Below are positions 47,915 to 60,528 of a DNA stretch of 64,000 nt, piece after piece. Location: the NCBI GenBank assembly GCA_905250125.1, contig CAJNOL010000405.1, forward strand, positions 62,001 to 126,000. The letters run 5' to 3'. This stretch comes from Rotaria sordida (Eukaryota; Rotifera; Eurotatoria; Philodinida; Philodinidae). Position numbers and translations under genes: made by a program. The first letter of the stretch is position 1. Every line of letters begins with the position of its first letter. The notes below the pieces were generated by a model, which saw only the letters and a program-made list of their open reading frames with translations, did no database searches and had not been told where the DNA came from.

Positions 47915-50900
47915 ATGTCAGCAGGAGTGCCACTTACTGCTCGAACTTTAGCACATTCGCATCAAAATGATCTTCAACGTATTGCAAATCCACGTCTGGA
48001 AGTTAATGAACGACGTCTTCGTCCCATTTATGATTATATGGAAATTCATAAGTATGAATTGTGAACTTATAGAATATTTTAGAATTCAAATTGATTAAAT
48101 AAGTCATAACACATGAATAGATATAAATATTTTTTAAGGGCCTTCAATCCTTTCGTGAGTCTATCAAGAACCACTCGTGGACAGGTTATGAAACTTTTAA
48201 GACAAAGACATCTTGATAAGTCCAGCAAAGGTCGTCCTAACTTCGAATTCGCCAAATGTTTCCTTCCTATAGATATAAGGATTTCAAGAGCCAAAATTAG
48301 CTAGAAGCTTCTTCCACCTTATAAAAATTTATGCTTCATTTGTTTGAATACCAATTTTTCTTGTGACAACTAAGATCGAGTTGGGGTGCGTGTTCTTTTT
48401 TTCTACTTGAAAAATACTGTTTCTAGAACACAGGAATAGCAAAATACTGAGAGCACTATCAAAAAAAAACGTGCTTTTCTCAAGGTTGCCAAATTTGATA
48501 GAAACTACATTTCAAAGAAAGAAGAAAAAACACATACACTTCAATGTGATGTTAGTACCTATAGAAAAGTTTTGAGTTCGATTAGTTGTATCTTGTGGAA
48601 AAGAAGAAAGACAAGTTTTATTATTTTGTTCAAAAGATTGATTTTGAGAAAAACGCAAAAAACTATTCATGGAATTGAATATAGTGGCGAACAAAAGTTT
48701 AGAGCAGTTGTATTTTTAAGTTGTCTTCTGGATGGTAATAGCTAGGAAGAATCTGAAAAAATATTTGAGTAGCTAAAAGGATTTTCTATCAAGGTGGGTG
48801 AACTTAAACACTTCAATACAACTGCTTGGCTAAGAATTTTCGGAAAATCAAGATCTGCAAGAAACTAGTTTTCTGACGTTCATTTGAAGCTTTTTGGAAA
48901 TAGTTTTATTTGACAGACCAAAATGAGATGTCTCAACTCTCTCCATAACGTTCCTTCATCGAACTGCATACAATTTATGGAAGGCTTAGGAAACATTTTT
49001 CTCTTGTTTTCATGAAAAACCTCGATGATTTCATCGTGTTTGTCGCTTTAAAACCTTCTATAAATTGAATGCAGTTCGATGAAGGAAGATTATGAAGAGA
49101 GTGGAAACATATCAATTTGCACTATCAAATAAAACTGTTTCCAAAAAGCTTCAAATGGACGCCAGAAAACTGTTTTTTTTTGTGATGTCTTGGTTTTCCA
49201 GAAAATCTTTATAAAACCATGTATGGGCGATCTTATATCCATCAATTCTGACAGAGAATCCTTCTAGCTACTCAAATGCTTTTTCAGATTTTTCCTAGCT
49301 ATTACGATCGAGAAGAAAAATCAAAATATACCATGGTTCTAAACTTATCTCCACCACTATACTAATCATGATTTTTCTTCTTTCTTATATAGTGATTATT
49401 TCATGTTCAGCATGTAGTTTATTTACTTTATCAGTATCTTTCAGATAGTTGGTTGTGTGAATGTGAATGAAGAGAAGCCATCACAAGAACGAAACTATGC
49501 ATGGCTTCGGGTCATCACCAACAAACTTACAATGGTCGATAACCTATATTTCTTTCACGATAGAAGTTCTCGAAACTAAGCTTTTTCAGAATTTATACCG
49601 ATTGAAATTTAATAGAGAACACTTCAAAAGATCTTTAGAAATAAAAAACAAAATTTTTTTGAGTCGAGAAAAGAAGTTCTTCTTAAGAATATGAAGCTAA
49701 AGTTTCTTATCATCACATACAGAGAATAATAATGTATTAATAAAATTTCAGTCATTCTAATACTAAAGTTATTCTCTTTATATATTGTAGTTATCGTAAA
49801 GCGCTGACAGAAATTGAACGTTTATTAAAAAAACAGGCCAATTTTACTGCATGTAAAGCTCTTAAATGTCTTGTATTACTCAAACTTGAAAGACATGAAG
49901 ATGCACAAGCATTGGCTAATGAATTAGATGCACTTGCTTCAGCTACTACACGTACTGCGCCACCTGGTGATGCATCAAATGTCGATGAAAATGCCTTAAC
50001 ATTTTTTTCTCAATATTATAAAGATTTACGACAATTTGATAAAGTTGTTTCGCTTTATGAAGCAGCAACAAAACGTGAACCAACAAGTGAAGAATTTTTA
50101 TGTTCATTATTTATGGCATATGTTCGTACGAAAGATTATAAAAATCAAGTATTAACAGCACAAAAACTTTATAAACTTACACGAAAAATTCCTTATTATA
50201 ATTGGGCTGTTATAAGTGTACTTTTACAAATAGATGAAAATTCTAATCAATTAAAACAAACACTTTATATTCCTATGGCAATAAAAATGCTTGAAAAAGA
50301 ATTTTTCGATGAAAATCAACAACAAACAAAACCATTTGGTGAAATGGAATGTTTATTATATTTACATTCACTTGAATTAAAAGAAGATTTTTCTAAAGCA
50401 TTAATATTTCTTGAAAAACATTTAGATTCATTAACAAAATCATCATCAAATGAATCAATGTTACCAGCTTATTTTTCACATGACAAATTATTAATTTATA
50501 ATTTTAAAGCAGGAAATTTTGATAATACTTATCGTTTAGCAAAACAATTTTTAAATGAGGATAATTATCTTTGGAATTGGTATGAGGTTTTATTTGATAC
50601 TTTTTTTAAATTTGACAATACAAAACAAGAAGAATTAATCAATGATCTTCATGAATTTATTTTAAGTAAGACATTTTCTAAATGATGAATAGAATTAGAA
50701 GCATTTCAAAAAAAGGATATTGATTTAAGTCACTCTAAGTGATAAATCATTTTCAGTTAGGTAAATCATCCGTTCAACAAAATACTGATCAATTCTTATG
50801 CCATCATCATGGTTGAATAACTACCTAGGTTGATCGTAGAAAGGTTGAGGAAAAGTATCGGAATGAAAAATGGTCGAAAAATGCTTTAGATTGTGTCGTT

Positions 50901-53900
50901 GAGATTGTGGGTATGATAGCGCGCCGTGCTTTGTTAAATCCACTATCAGGAAATCAATAAAAACAATTCACCAATTAAGGCTAAGCAACCAAGAAAAATA
51001 TCTGCTTACTCATTTCAAGTTCACTGGGTAATACAGCTATTGCAGCAATTGAGGGTATGGTTGTGGCTGTAATTATGAAGACTGCAGTGGGTGTGAGTTT
51101 CCTCTTCATTCACATCCATCCAGAAAAAAATTACATATGCTTAGAGTCACTATTTACTAGAAATGTTACTTTTTTTTCGATACTTTTCGACTTCGACATT
51201 TTTCTTTTTCGATGTTTCTACAGCACACTGCTACGTTGTTCGACATGTATCCAATAGGTACTGTATTCAAAGTTCAGTACCACGAATCATGAAATGATTC
51301 TGGACAAGTCACTAACGGCTGTTTGTCTCGGATACAGCTCAGCGGATTGGTCTCGAATCCGAACCAAACTGGGTTCAGGTTGGAAATTTTTCCGTTAAGC
51401 AGATCTGGGTCGAAAAAGTTTTGATCTGATGGGCTCTAGTCTCGAATCATCTGTCCTATAGTATGCTGACTAAGTTATGGCATATGTGGTTAGTTAGTGT
51501 GTATGAAGGGCTCAAGCAATTGAGTGCAAGAACTGTTGGTCATATCGACTTTCTGTCCACTGCTACAGCTGATGTTAATTGTGGAGAAGATGTCGGGCTG
51601 ATGAATTGCTGCTAAGCAACAATCTATACCCCAAGATAGCCGAAAGGCATAGATATTTTTTCAATCCGTAGATCACTGTTAAATTCGATATTCGATTTCA
51701 AATTTTGCACAAATAAAGTTCTCAACGAGATTACTTTATTGTGCAAGGATCAGGTTTTTTAATATCTTGTATTCTAGAAGACCAATAATGAAAATTCTGT
51801 TATGTAGAAAAAGTAAACTTTATTCTTATATTTACATTTGAGGATAGAAGATATTAGAAAACCGGATACTTTTTCAATGAATTAGTTCTATTGAAAATTA
51901 TATTAGTGCGAAATCTGAAGGTAATCTGAGGGTTGACTATGGCATTTTGTTGAAAAACAAATAAACCACTAAAATGATCATAACTCATGAAGAAGGGTTC
52001 ATACATATGATTTCTCTTAAGTTTTCTCAAGTTTCAGTAGACATGAGTTTCATTTCAAAAAACGATTTATCACGTGGTGAAGTTTCCATATGAGTACTAT
52101 ACTATAAATCAGAACTTCATTTTACACTTACAAATAATAACAAAATGAATGACTAAATCAAATTTTAAAAAATTGAACGTATTTGTTTTTTTTTAAATTA
52201 AAAGTATTTCTTAGCTCATTTGTTATTTAATAGAACATCTTTCATCTAATTTTCTATCTTTTTTTTTTTGAATAATATTGTAGCTATTCCCTATGAAACG
52301 ACTGATTTGCGCAGTATTCATTTGGCTCGTATTGAACTTGGTTTTCGATGGCAACATGCAAAAATCAAAACTAGCTCAACGACATTACCTCAATTGGCTT
52401 CTACTTATCTATCAGAATCATTCTTAAATCAAATCAAATCTTTCATTGAGACATATTCACTAAAAACTACCAGTTTAGTCATGTATGATATATATCGATC
52501 ATTAGAATATCTATCATCTGACGAAAGATCACATCTTCATAAATATCTTATCGATCAATTAACATCTGAAACTTGTCAAAACAATATACAATATTTAATA
52601 AATATACTCTATTGTGCTCGATTATGTGGTGATATACATAGTTTATGGTTATTAGAAAATTCTCATTCATTAATTCAACGTTTACATGATATAGCTAATC
52701 AATCATCAACTCCATCAAATCTTTCTATTGAATTATTTCTATTAATAGTTAATATAATGGATGAAACGAATCAATCAAAATCTGATTTATATACTTTATT
52801 AGATCATACATATGAAAAAGATTCAACAAATTTTGATATAAAATTATATATTTATAAAATAGCATTAAATTTCAATTGTATAACAATAATGAAAGATATT
52901 TTTGAACGTCTTGAAATAAAAAATATTCAATATTATTCACTTGGTTATTTATTAACAGATCATTATTTACGTATACATACAAATTATCGTTATATACGAA
53001 ATTTTTTTAATTATTTAACAAATCTTTTATTTGTTTATACTGATGATTCATGGAGTCAAATTATGTTTTGTTATAAATATGGAAATTTTTTACGTATTAA
53101 TGAAATTCGCACATTTTCTGATTATTATCTTAGTTATTCACTTATTTATATGCAATCATTAATAGGTTCAATTATAATTGATTTAATACAAAATGGAAAT
53201 CGATATAATTCTATAATTAATATATTTAAACATCCATCTAATCAAATTTTATTTAATAATAAAGAAAAAAATAATAATTCATTACATTCATTATTCTATA
53301 AAACAGATAATAATGAGTCATTAAAAGTTCAAGATACACGTGATTTTGATATTTGGCCAAAAATTGATTATCGGTAACTTAAAGTTCTACATCAACTTTC
53401 ATATATAGATGTACACAATAATTCTTATCTGTAGAATTAAGATAAGAAGCTTTGATGAGGATAAGATGGCCTTGAGGTAATGACGATATAAAGGAACGAA
53501 TAGTAAGAATACCAGGAATACAAAGTAATGATTGTAGGTTGGTCATATTCTATAAGATACAATCATATTCTATAAGATACAATCATTATAATGAAGGGTA
53601 AAAAAAAGGATTATCCGACATAGGCATGCACTGAACTCGAGCTCTGGCTCAGTGTTCAGATTCGGTTATGGAGTTCGAATCATACTTTGAATCGGACCAG
53701 CCGAAGTTTTAAAACCGGTCAATTTTTTATCGATTCAAGCATAAATGTAAACCGACCGGTCTGATCCGGTCATAATAACTCGATCGGTTCCAAGTATGGG
53801 TCGGATTCGGGTTCGGATTCAGAAATTATCCAACCAATTCAGACAATGTCGGATATTTGGGTAATTGTCTAAGCATTTCTTGAGACATATGCACAATTAT

Positions 53901-56900
53901 GGAAACACTATGATTCGGTGCCTGCCTAATCTTGTTCGGGTCGAAGGATACGGAGTCCGTTTAAGTTCGTATATCTTTTTACACGATACGGAAATATACG
54001 ATTGTAAAACTATGCTACGTAAATTGACGATTTTTCTGTATGTACTTGTAAACGATGACGCTGATTTGAGCTAGATGTGTATGCTGACTTTCATCAAATT
54101 AATTCTGATCTCTATTTTTTAGTCGATTACGTTTTGATTGTGTTGATGGTAATAATAAACCATTTGAAAGCTTAACTTATGCTGATCGAGTTCTTGCCGA
54201 TAATGCCGGTCAAACAGCATATCGATCCCCATCATATAAAGATTCATTTCTTCGTCAATATCAAACGGTTGATTTTCAACAACGTACAATTCTATGTTAC
54301 ATTCGTTCAAATATACTTAGTTTCCTTCATACATTATATATTGATCCTTCAATCAGTAAAAGTGAATTTCCATCTGCAACATTTGTTATTCATATGCCTG
54401 ATGAGCATGTTTTTAATGCATTAAAAGTGATTCTTAATGATTTTGATAAATGTACAAAATCTTTAAAATCTACTGAAACTATAACTCCATGTGAACTTCA
54501 ATCAATTATTGAACTTGAATTATACAAATCAATACCATTATTTATTCAAATTTTACTTGATGGATTGACATTAAATAAATCAACAGAAACAACATCAACA
54601 ATAACTACAATATCATTATCAAATACAACAGTTGATTTTAATAAAATTGATCAATATTTAAATGAAATTATAAAACAACTTGAAAGATCATATCAATTAC
54701 TTTTACAAGCATTAGATAAAACATCATTTCAAAAACGATGTCAAGAAACACTTGAAAATGTTAAGAATGATAATACAAATTTTCTTAATGATTTATCTGG
54801 CAAACAATCACCACTTGAATATTATTCTGTTTATACAGAATTTATATCTTATATTTATAGTTTATATTTATCAATTAAATCAATTTTAGCTACACTATTT
54901 AATAAAACATCTTTATTAAATGATGGTAATGAAACTACTAATAATCGTTCATCAAATACAAAAAAATCAAAAAAGAAAACAGCTGATCAACAATCATCAT
55001 CAAATACAACAAATGAGAATGAAAATGAAATAAAATTATGGAATCAATTACAAAGAATCGAATATTTATTCAATGAACAATGGACAAATATTATAGGAAA
55101 TATTCAAAAATATGAATTATATATTCGATTTCAAGCAAAACTAGATGATAATCAATGTGATCGACTTGAAAAAGAACTTGATGGAAATAGTGAACAACAA
55201 TCGAATAAGTAAATTAATTTTACTCAGAGCATACTAAAAGTAATGGTGACAGTATTTTAATTCCTTATAAAAAAGTTTCTCTCTATATAATCTGATAGTA
55301 ACAACACTGTTCTACGTTTCTCTGATATTTTGATTATTCTTCAACTAATTTTATAATAATAAAACTTTCGATAAGATTTGTTTGTTATGATATGTGACAA
55401 TAATGTTAGATTACATTTCGTCTTCAATGTATATTTTCTTTTTTCTCGTCTTCTCTAATGTCTAGTCGTCCATACATATTAGGATATAGAAAAAGTGATG
55501 TTGGTAGAACAAAAACGAAATAGAGAAACAAGCTTTTACTTGAGTAAATCTCTGGATCTGTCACCATGTGATTTTTTGGTTATTCGACTTAATCAAAACG
55601 ATTTCAAATCTTTACATCGTGCTATAAACAAGTTCATGAATTCTTTGAATAAAAAAGAGTATGAAAAATGTTTGATAAATGAATTCAACGAACGCAATTG
55701 AGTGTCAATAATAGGGTTCTTGATTAGGAAGGAGGGAACTCCCCCAGATGTCTGAGTTTCTACCAATTTTTTACAGTTCTCTAGTAACTTTGGACAGAAA
55801 TCGGATGTCGATACCTTTCTTTGACAGAAAATGAAATAAACATAAGTAGACAATGTCATTACAAGGTAAATAGGAGCAGGGAAGAGACGATCTGGTAGAA
55901 GGTCGTCCGTTGTGGAAGAAGTCCGGTTACGATGAGTTTCGTTTTCTCTTCCGGTCATCACTTCTAGCATTGCGAGGATGCAAACACTTGGTGCCAAACT
56001 TTTAGCTCCCCACTGAAGCCTATCAGATCCAGGTCTAAAGATTTTGAGTCGACCCGATTCGAAAATTCTTGGACCCGATGTGTTCTACTCCCTACCGTTA
56101 AAAACACCGACAACTCTAGCCAATAACCAGGATGATTATTTCGAATATTTAATAAAAAAAAGACTCAATGAATTTGTTTCTCTATTTCTTTGTTGTTCCA
56201 CTCCCATCACTTTTGGTATACTCTAAGCCTCAAAATATTTTCTATGACCAACTTTTTTCAGCATTCCTTTTACATTATTATTTCTGAATAAAGTGTAGGT
56301 GCTGTCCCAGACAGACAAAAATCCCATCCTGACTCTACGGCGTTCTCCCTTGTTAATCAGGTCAATTAGTTAAGGGTGTCGTTTGCCTAGATAAAAATTA
56401 AAGTAACCTACAAAGCAAAAATATATATATATATTACAATATTAACCTAGGAAAACTATTTTTAAATGAATATGAAGTTTTCTATAGATATGCGCATCCA
56501 ATATACTAATTGCTTTGATCATATATTAATTTGCTTGATCTTTGAAAGCAAAGTGCTAAATCTGTATGAGGAATTGCGTTCATCCTGTAGAAGCACTCAA
56601 GAAGAGGTAATGAAAAATTACAGCTCAAAACAAATTGTTGATTAAAAGTAATTTTTCTCATGTTCTAATTTGTCTGAACTGCTAGACATTAAAGAATACA
56701 AGAACAAAGATAACATCAAGAAGAAAGGATACATTGAAGGCGAAATGTGATTTAATATTACCGCCATATATCATGACAAACGATATCATCCCATTTCATT
56801 GACACAATTTTTTTTCTGAATAATTTCAAAATTTTACTAAAGAAATCCTGTCTTGAAGAGAAGGAAATAAACTAAACAGTAATGACACTATCCGACATTT

Positions 56901-57709
56901 TTAAAACGAACGTTACCATCAGTTGAAAATCCAGACAAATGCTTTCAATTAGTGTGGATGAATATCAATGTAGGTGGTGAACAAATGTTCACGAAATAAA
57001 ATATTTACTTTCCGAAATCAATGAATTCTTAATTTCATAAAAACCATATGAACAAAATTGTTTATCATTAGATGAATATTTTAATCAGTTTAGTAAAAAG
57101 TTAAATTAATATTTTCTTGCCACTATTTTATGAACCATTAAATAATATTCTCATTGCTATTATTACAATTACTTTCTCTAATGCAAAGTTATATTTATTT
57201 TTGTTCATGAAATACTGATGAATAAAAAGTGTCGATGACAATACCAAACAGCTCTTATCAAAATTTTATTGTCATGATATTAGTTGAACTAAAGATCAAA
57301 ATATCAGAGAAATGTAGAACAATTTTTTTACTATCAAATCATAGAGAAAGAAAGTTTCTTTAAACTTTTTATAAGAAATTAGAATACCATCACCATCAGT
57401 TTTGCTATGCTCTAAGTATAATAAAATAGTTCAAAATTTAATTCTTGTTTTTTTTGATTTGCTAGAGCAAAAGCAAAATCAGATGGAAATGACAATAATG
57501 AATCTTCATTATTAACAAAGAAAAATGATGATGATGATGATGATGATGATAATCAATCATCAAACTCATTCTTTGAATTAGGAAAAAGTCTTATGCGTTC
57601 ATCGACTCTGCATACATTTGCTTTAGGTTATATTGAATCTTTAATGCAGATACGAATATGTCTACAAAGTAAACAGAAAGCACTAGGCTTTCGCCAAGCA
57701 TCGACATAA
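47915..57709 (+). CDS. NAA25: NatB auxiliary subunit NAA25 (MDM20)
   Basis: Five exons (47915-48051, 49791-50665, 52284-53373, 54123-55208, 57466-57709) close exactly in phase to 1143 residues; human NAA25 is about 970. NAA25 is the tetratricopeptide-like auxiliary subunit that anchors NAA20 to ribosomes, forming NatB, which acetylates N-terminal Met-Asp/Glu/Asn/Gln. Landmarks: NERRLRPIYDYMEIHNYRKA at the start, then helical repeats (DKVVSLYEAATKREPTSEEF, SLFMAYVRTKDYKNQ, IPYYNWAV), LARIELGFRW, FDIKLYIYKIALNF, NIQYYSLGYLLTDHY, and the C-terminal FELGKSLMRSSTLHTF. A Ser/Thr/Lys-rich linker and a (GAT)n-coded Asp run (57529-57551) add length. Introns are 1739, 1618, 749 and 2257 nt, unusually long here; the first holds a foldback element. 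The ATG directly follows ttctcttcag. Confidence 0.92.
48681..49361. mobile_element. Tc1/mariner-like foldback element in NAA25 intron 1
   Basis: Outer ends are atagtggcgaacaaaagttt (48681-48700) and, inverted, aaacttatctccaccactat (49341-49360), resembling the AGTGGcG-ACAAAAGTTTAG termini of Tc1-like transposons. The inverted repeats continue for about 300 nt per arm: agctaggaagaatctgaaaa versus its complement near 49290-49310, and cttcatcgaactgcatacaa versus the complement near 49068-49087. The loop is about 80 nt. There is no transposase, so it is non-autonomous. Confidence 0.85.
53600..54060. repeat. Degenerate GGTTCGG/GATTCGG-rich island in NAA25 intron 3
   Basis: Within 53640-53860 the sequence is noticeably richer in G and C than its surroundings and keeps returning to variants of ggttcgg, gattcgg and accggtc (for example gggtcggattcgggttcgg at about 53798-53816). 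A 20-bp exact duplication (catattctataagatacaat) precedes it at about 53544-53583. No ORF of interest. It looks like a decayed simple or minisatellite repeat. Similar vocabulary recurs around 51340-51440, 56035-56085 and 63400-63470. Confidence 0.45.
55209..57465. other. NAA25 intron 4, 2257 nt
   Basis: No gene is seen inside on either strand; short ORFs at 55495-55701, 55593-55997 and 56044-56226 overlap and have no domain. An AT dinucleotide run stands near 56421-56433. The intron is supported by donor gtaaat at 55209, acceptor gctag at 57461-57465, and matching phase. Confidence 0.7.
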
Positions 57710-58437
57710 AATTCTTGTTGACGATCTTTTGTGTTGTTTTTTTCTTCTTCTTCTTTTTTTTTGAATCAAGACTGTGACTTCTTTCTTTTCCGTGTTTTTC
57801 ATTTACCTGTGATCTGATTGATGAATCGTTGATCCTTAAAAATATTTCTTTCTTAGGCAAATTTTTCGTGAATAAGCAAACACATTGAACTAAGCATTTG
57901 TTTTTAAGCTTTAAAGAACGTAACTTATGGAGATTTGTCTTTTTTCTATTTATCAGATCACATCTGTTATGCTTGCTATCACGGGTTTTTTTCTTATCGT
58001 CAAAAAAAAAATAAAATAAAACGATATTATTCATCATTTAATTTTATTCACTTGGTAAAAATCGATACTATTCATCTTCTTTACGTCGTTGATAGTAAAC
58101 GGTGGAAGACAAGCATGAATGTAATACAAAAATATTTAATCAAAACAATACAGAAAAAATTTTATTTACAACAATATGTAAGTGAAAGACCGACTTTTTT
58201 TATATTGTACAGATCGAAGCAAAAACAAACCATCGTAAATAATTTTCACTGAAGAATTTTAAACCAAAAGGTTCATCCAATATTCAAATGAAACAAGGAC
58301 AATTATTAAAAGCCTTGAACTTTGTCTTGCTAGTATTTAACACTTCAGAAAAAAGCTTATTTCCCTATGATTTTATTTATAAATATCCTTTGTATTCAAA
58401 TTCATTGATAACATCCAAAGCAAAGCCCGAACTGATA
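57710..58437. other. Convergent intergenic region
   Basis: Tail-to-tail space between NAA25 and the PARP gene. A T/C-rich tract (ttcttcttcttctttttttt) lies at about 57741-57763. The ORFs at 57591-58037 and 57935-58252 overlap genes or each other and show no domain. Confidence 0.55.
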
Positions 58438-59963
58438 TCACATATAAGTCAGAAGATATTCTGGATAGCACTAAAAAAATAAAAGATTAAACATTATCAT
58501 TCATTCTTTTTTTTATTTTACTATGCCTACCTGACTATCGTAATAGCATACAAAGATATGAGTTCCGTTAGTTGTCGTATCATATCCATCTACAAAGTAA
58601 TACTTTGATAAAATATTTCTAGGTGTATGAGTCTTTTTTATTTACCTGCTGGTTCACACATTGTTGAATTACCAACTAAATAATTGAAAAACAAAGTATA
58701 CATATGAGTTAGATTAAAAGAAATTTTTATACTTACTCATACTTCGACCAAGAAGAACTCGACTATAAAACATACGTTTTTCTTTTTTTTCATTTGGATT
58801 TGCATATTTATCTGAAAAGCTAGAATCTGTTGAGAAATACACTCCTCGTCCATAAACACATCCTTATAAAATTTATTCATTAATTCAATATATATTTAAT
58901 TGATAAATAAAACTTACCATTAACACCACAGTAACTACGATTAAAACCTCGTTCAATAATTTTTCTTGTAGCTGATTCAGGACAACCATGATATAAAAAA
59001 CGCATTGTTCCATTATCAATTTTACCATATTTAGTCAAATATTCTTCGTGTAATATAGAAAATTGCTTAAATAATCTCATATTTTGAATACGTTCAATAG
59101 TTATGAATCTTGTCTAGAAAATAATTATATATATATTATGTATAGATTTTTGAAACAAAAAAAAAATCGATTTATGCAAATTTACATAAAGTCCTTTCAT
59201 TTTTTTATCGAAATCGTCTTTAATCCAAAGATATTCAGTTGATTCAGAATCAAGTAAAAATTGTTCTCTAAATGAATAATTATCAGAAAAGTATAGATAG
59301 AAATTAAAATTCAACTTACATATTTAGCGGAGTTAGTTTCCAATAAATAGGTTGTAATTCATCAATTTTCGATCGACGAATACGTTTTATACGTGTACCA
59401 TAAATCTCTTCAAGTTTATGAAAATCAATTTTTACTTGTTCACCTAATTCATTCAAGATTATAACCTATATATAAAAACAAAGATGATTTTATGATTTGT
59501 GAAAAAAGAAAATATTCTTACAGATGATACATTGGTGTTATAATGATGTTCTATATCAGCAGTTATTTCAGCATTGTATTGTTGCCATGTTGCATCCCAT
59601 GTTTCATACCACCATAGGATACCATCAATTTTTCGTGCTTTTATATTTTCAATTAATAATTCATTTTGTAAATCGAAGAATCGTTTTTCTTTTCAAATAA
59701 AAATTAAAATAAAAAGAAATTAATTTTATTGATTAATTTATATTCGAATGATAGTTATACAATATTCTACCAGCTTCTTTAGTTGATATTGAACTACCAA
59801 AAAGACGTAATTGTTTATTATTAAAATCAAAAATTGATAAAATTTGTCGAGTCGAACAAAAATCAACATATTCATTAATAGCAGATTGGTTGTCCTTAAG
59901 TAATACATCATATTGTAGAGTACATATTTTTTCTATATAATCTTCATGATTATCACATTCCAT
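58438..59963 (-). CDS. WWE-domain PARP (mono-ADP-ribosyltransferase)
   Basis: Nine exons close in phase to 343 residues: 59771-59963, 59522-59688, 59320-59465, 59186-59267, 58918-59113, 58737-58862, 58646-58675, 58531-58589 and 58438-58470. Residues about 80-160 form a WWE domain (ILWWYETWDATWQQYN, then IEHHYNTN), which binds ADP-ribose units. Residues about 175-343 are the PARP catalytic fold: IERIQNMRLFKQF, FLYHGC (His 238 of the H-Y-x triad), GFNRSYCGVNG, GRGVYFSTDSSFSDKYA (Tyr 270), FYSRVLLGRS, HIFVCYYDSQ and the end CYPEYLL. Size and layout resemble PARP11 and the TIPARP/PARP12 catalytic region, which attach single ADP-ribose units and often act in stress or antiviral responses. The third triad position falls in the final exon. 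Exons 7 (30 nt) and 9 (33 nt) are tiny; without exon 9 the protein would lose its conserved tail. Confidence 0.92.
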
Positions 59964-60528
59964 CCTTTAATTTTAAAAAGTTGTCCAAAGAAAAACGAAA
60001 ATAATCTTTAGAATATATTAATAAACAATGATAAATAAAACAGAAGCAATGAGTAAGTAAAAATATCGAAATGAATGGTAAAAAAACAGTGTATGTCAAT
60101 GTCAGTTAAGGTAAATAATTTTTCTTCCTTTTATTAGATTCACATTTATGACTAAACGCTATTTTTATATACATATCTTATTCATAACATTACCTCGTAT
60201 TATAATAGCCACGTCAACAATTCAATACTTTCAATGAAACAAAGATTTAATAAGATTTCCTAGGTGGTAAAAAACAATTCACAATGAAAGGAAGTATCAG
60301 ACAACAAAAGAACGAGAAAAAAAAACCCACACGTTCGTCGTCACTGGTTTTCATATTATTTGTATCCAGTGACATCTAATTTCAAATATAATTTCTTAAT
60401 CGAAAGAAGCGATTTTCATATTAGTTATTTCATATTATTAACTCAACAAATGAAATAATTAATTTATATTTTATATTGAGAGAATACTCTAATTTTAATC
60501 GATTAAATTTAAAATTTAGAAAAAAAAA
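59964..60528. other. 5' flank of the PARP gene
   Basis: No gene seen. It should contain the PARP promoter. An AAG lies one base before the ATG (attaaagg), a weak candidate acceptor. Confidence 0.5.
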
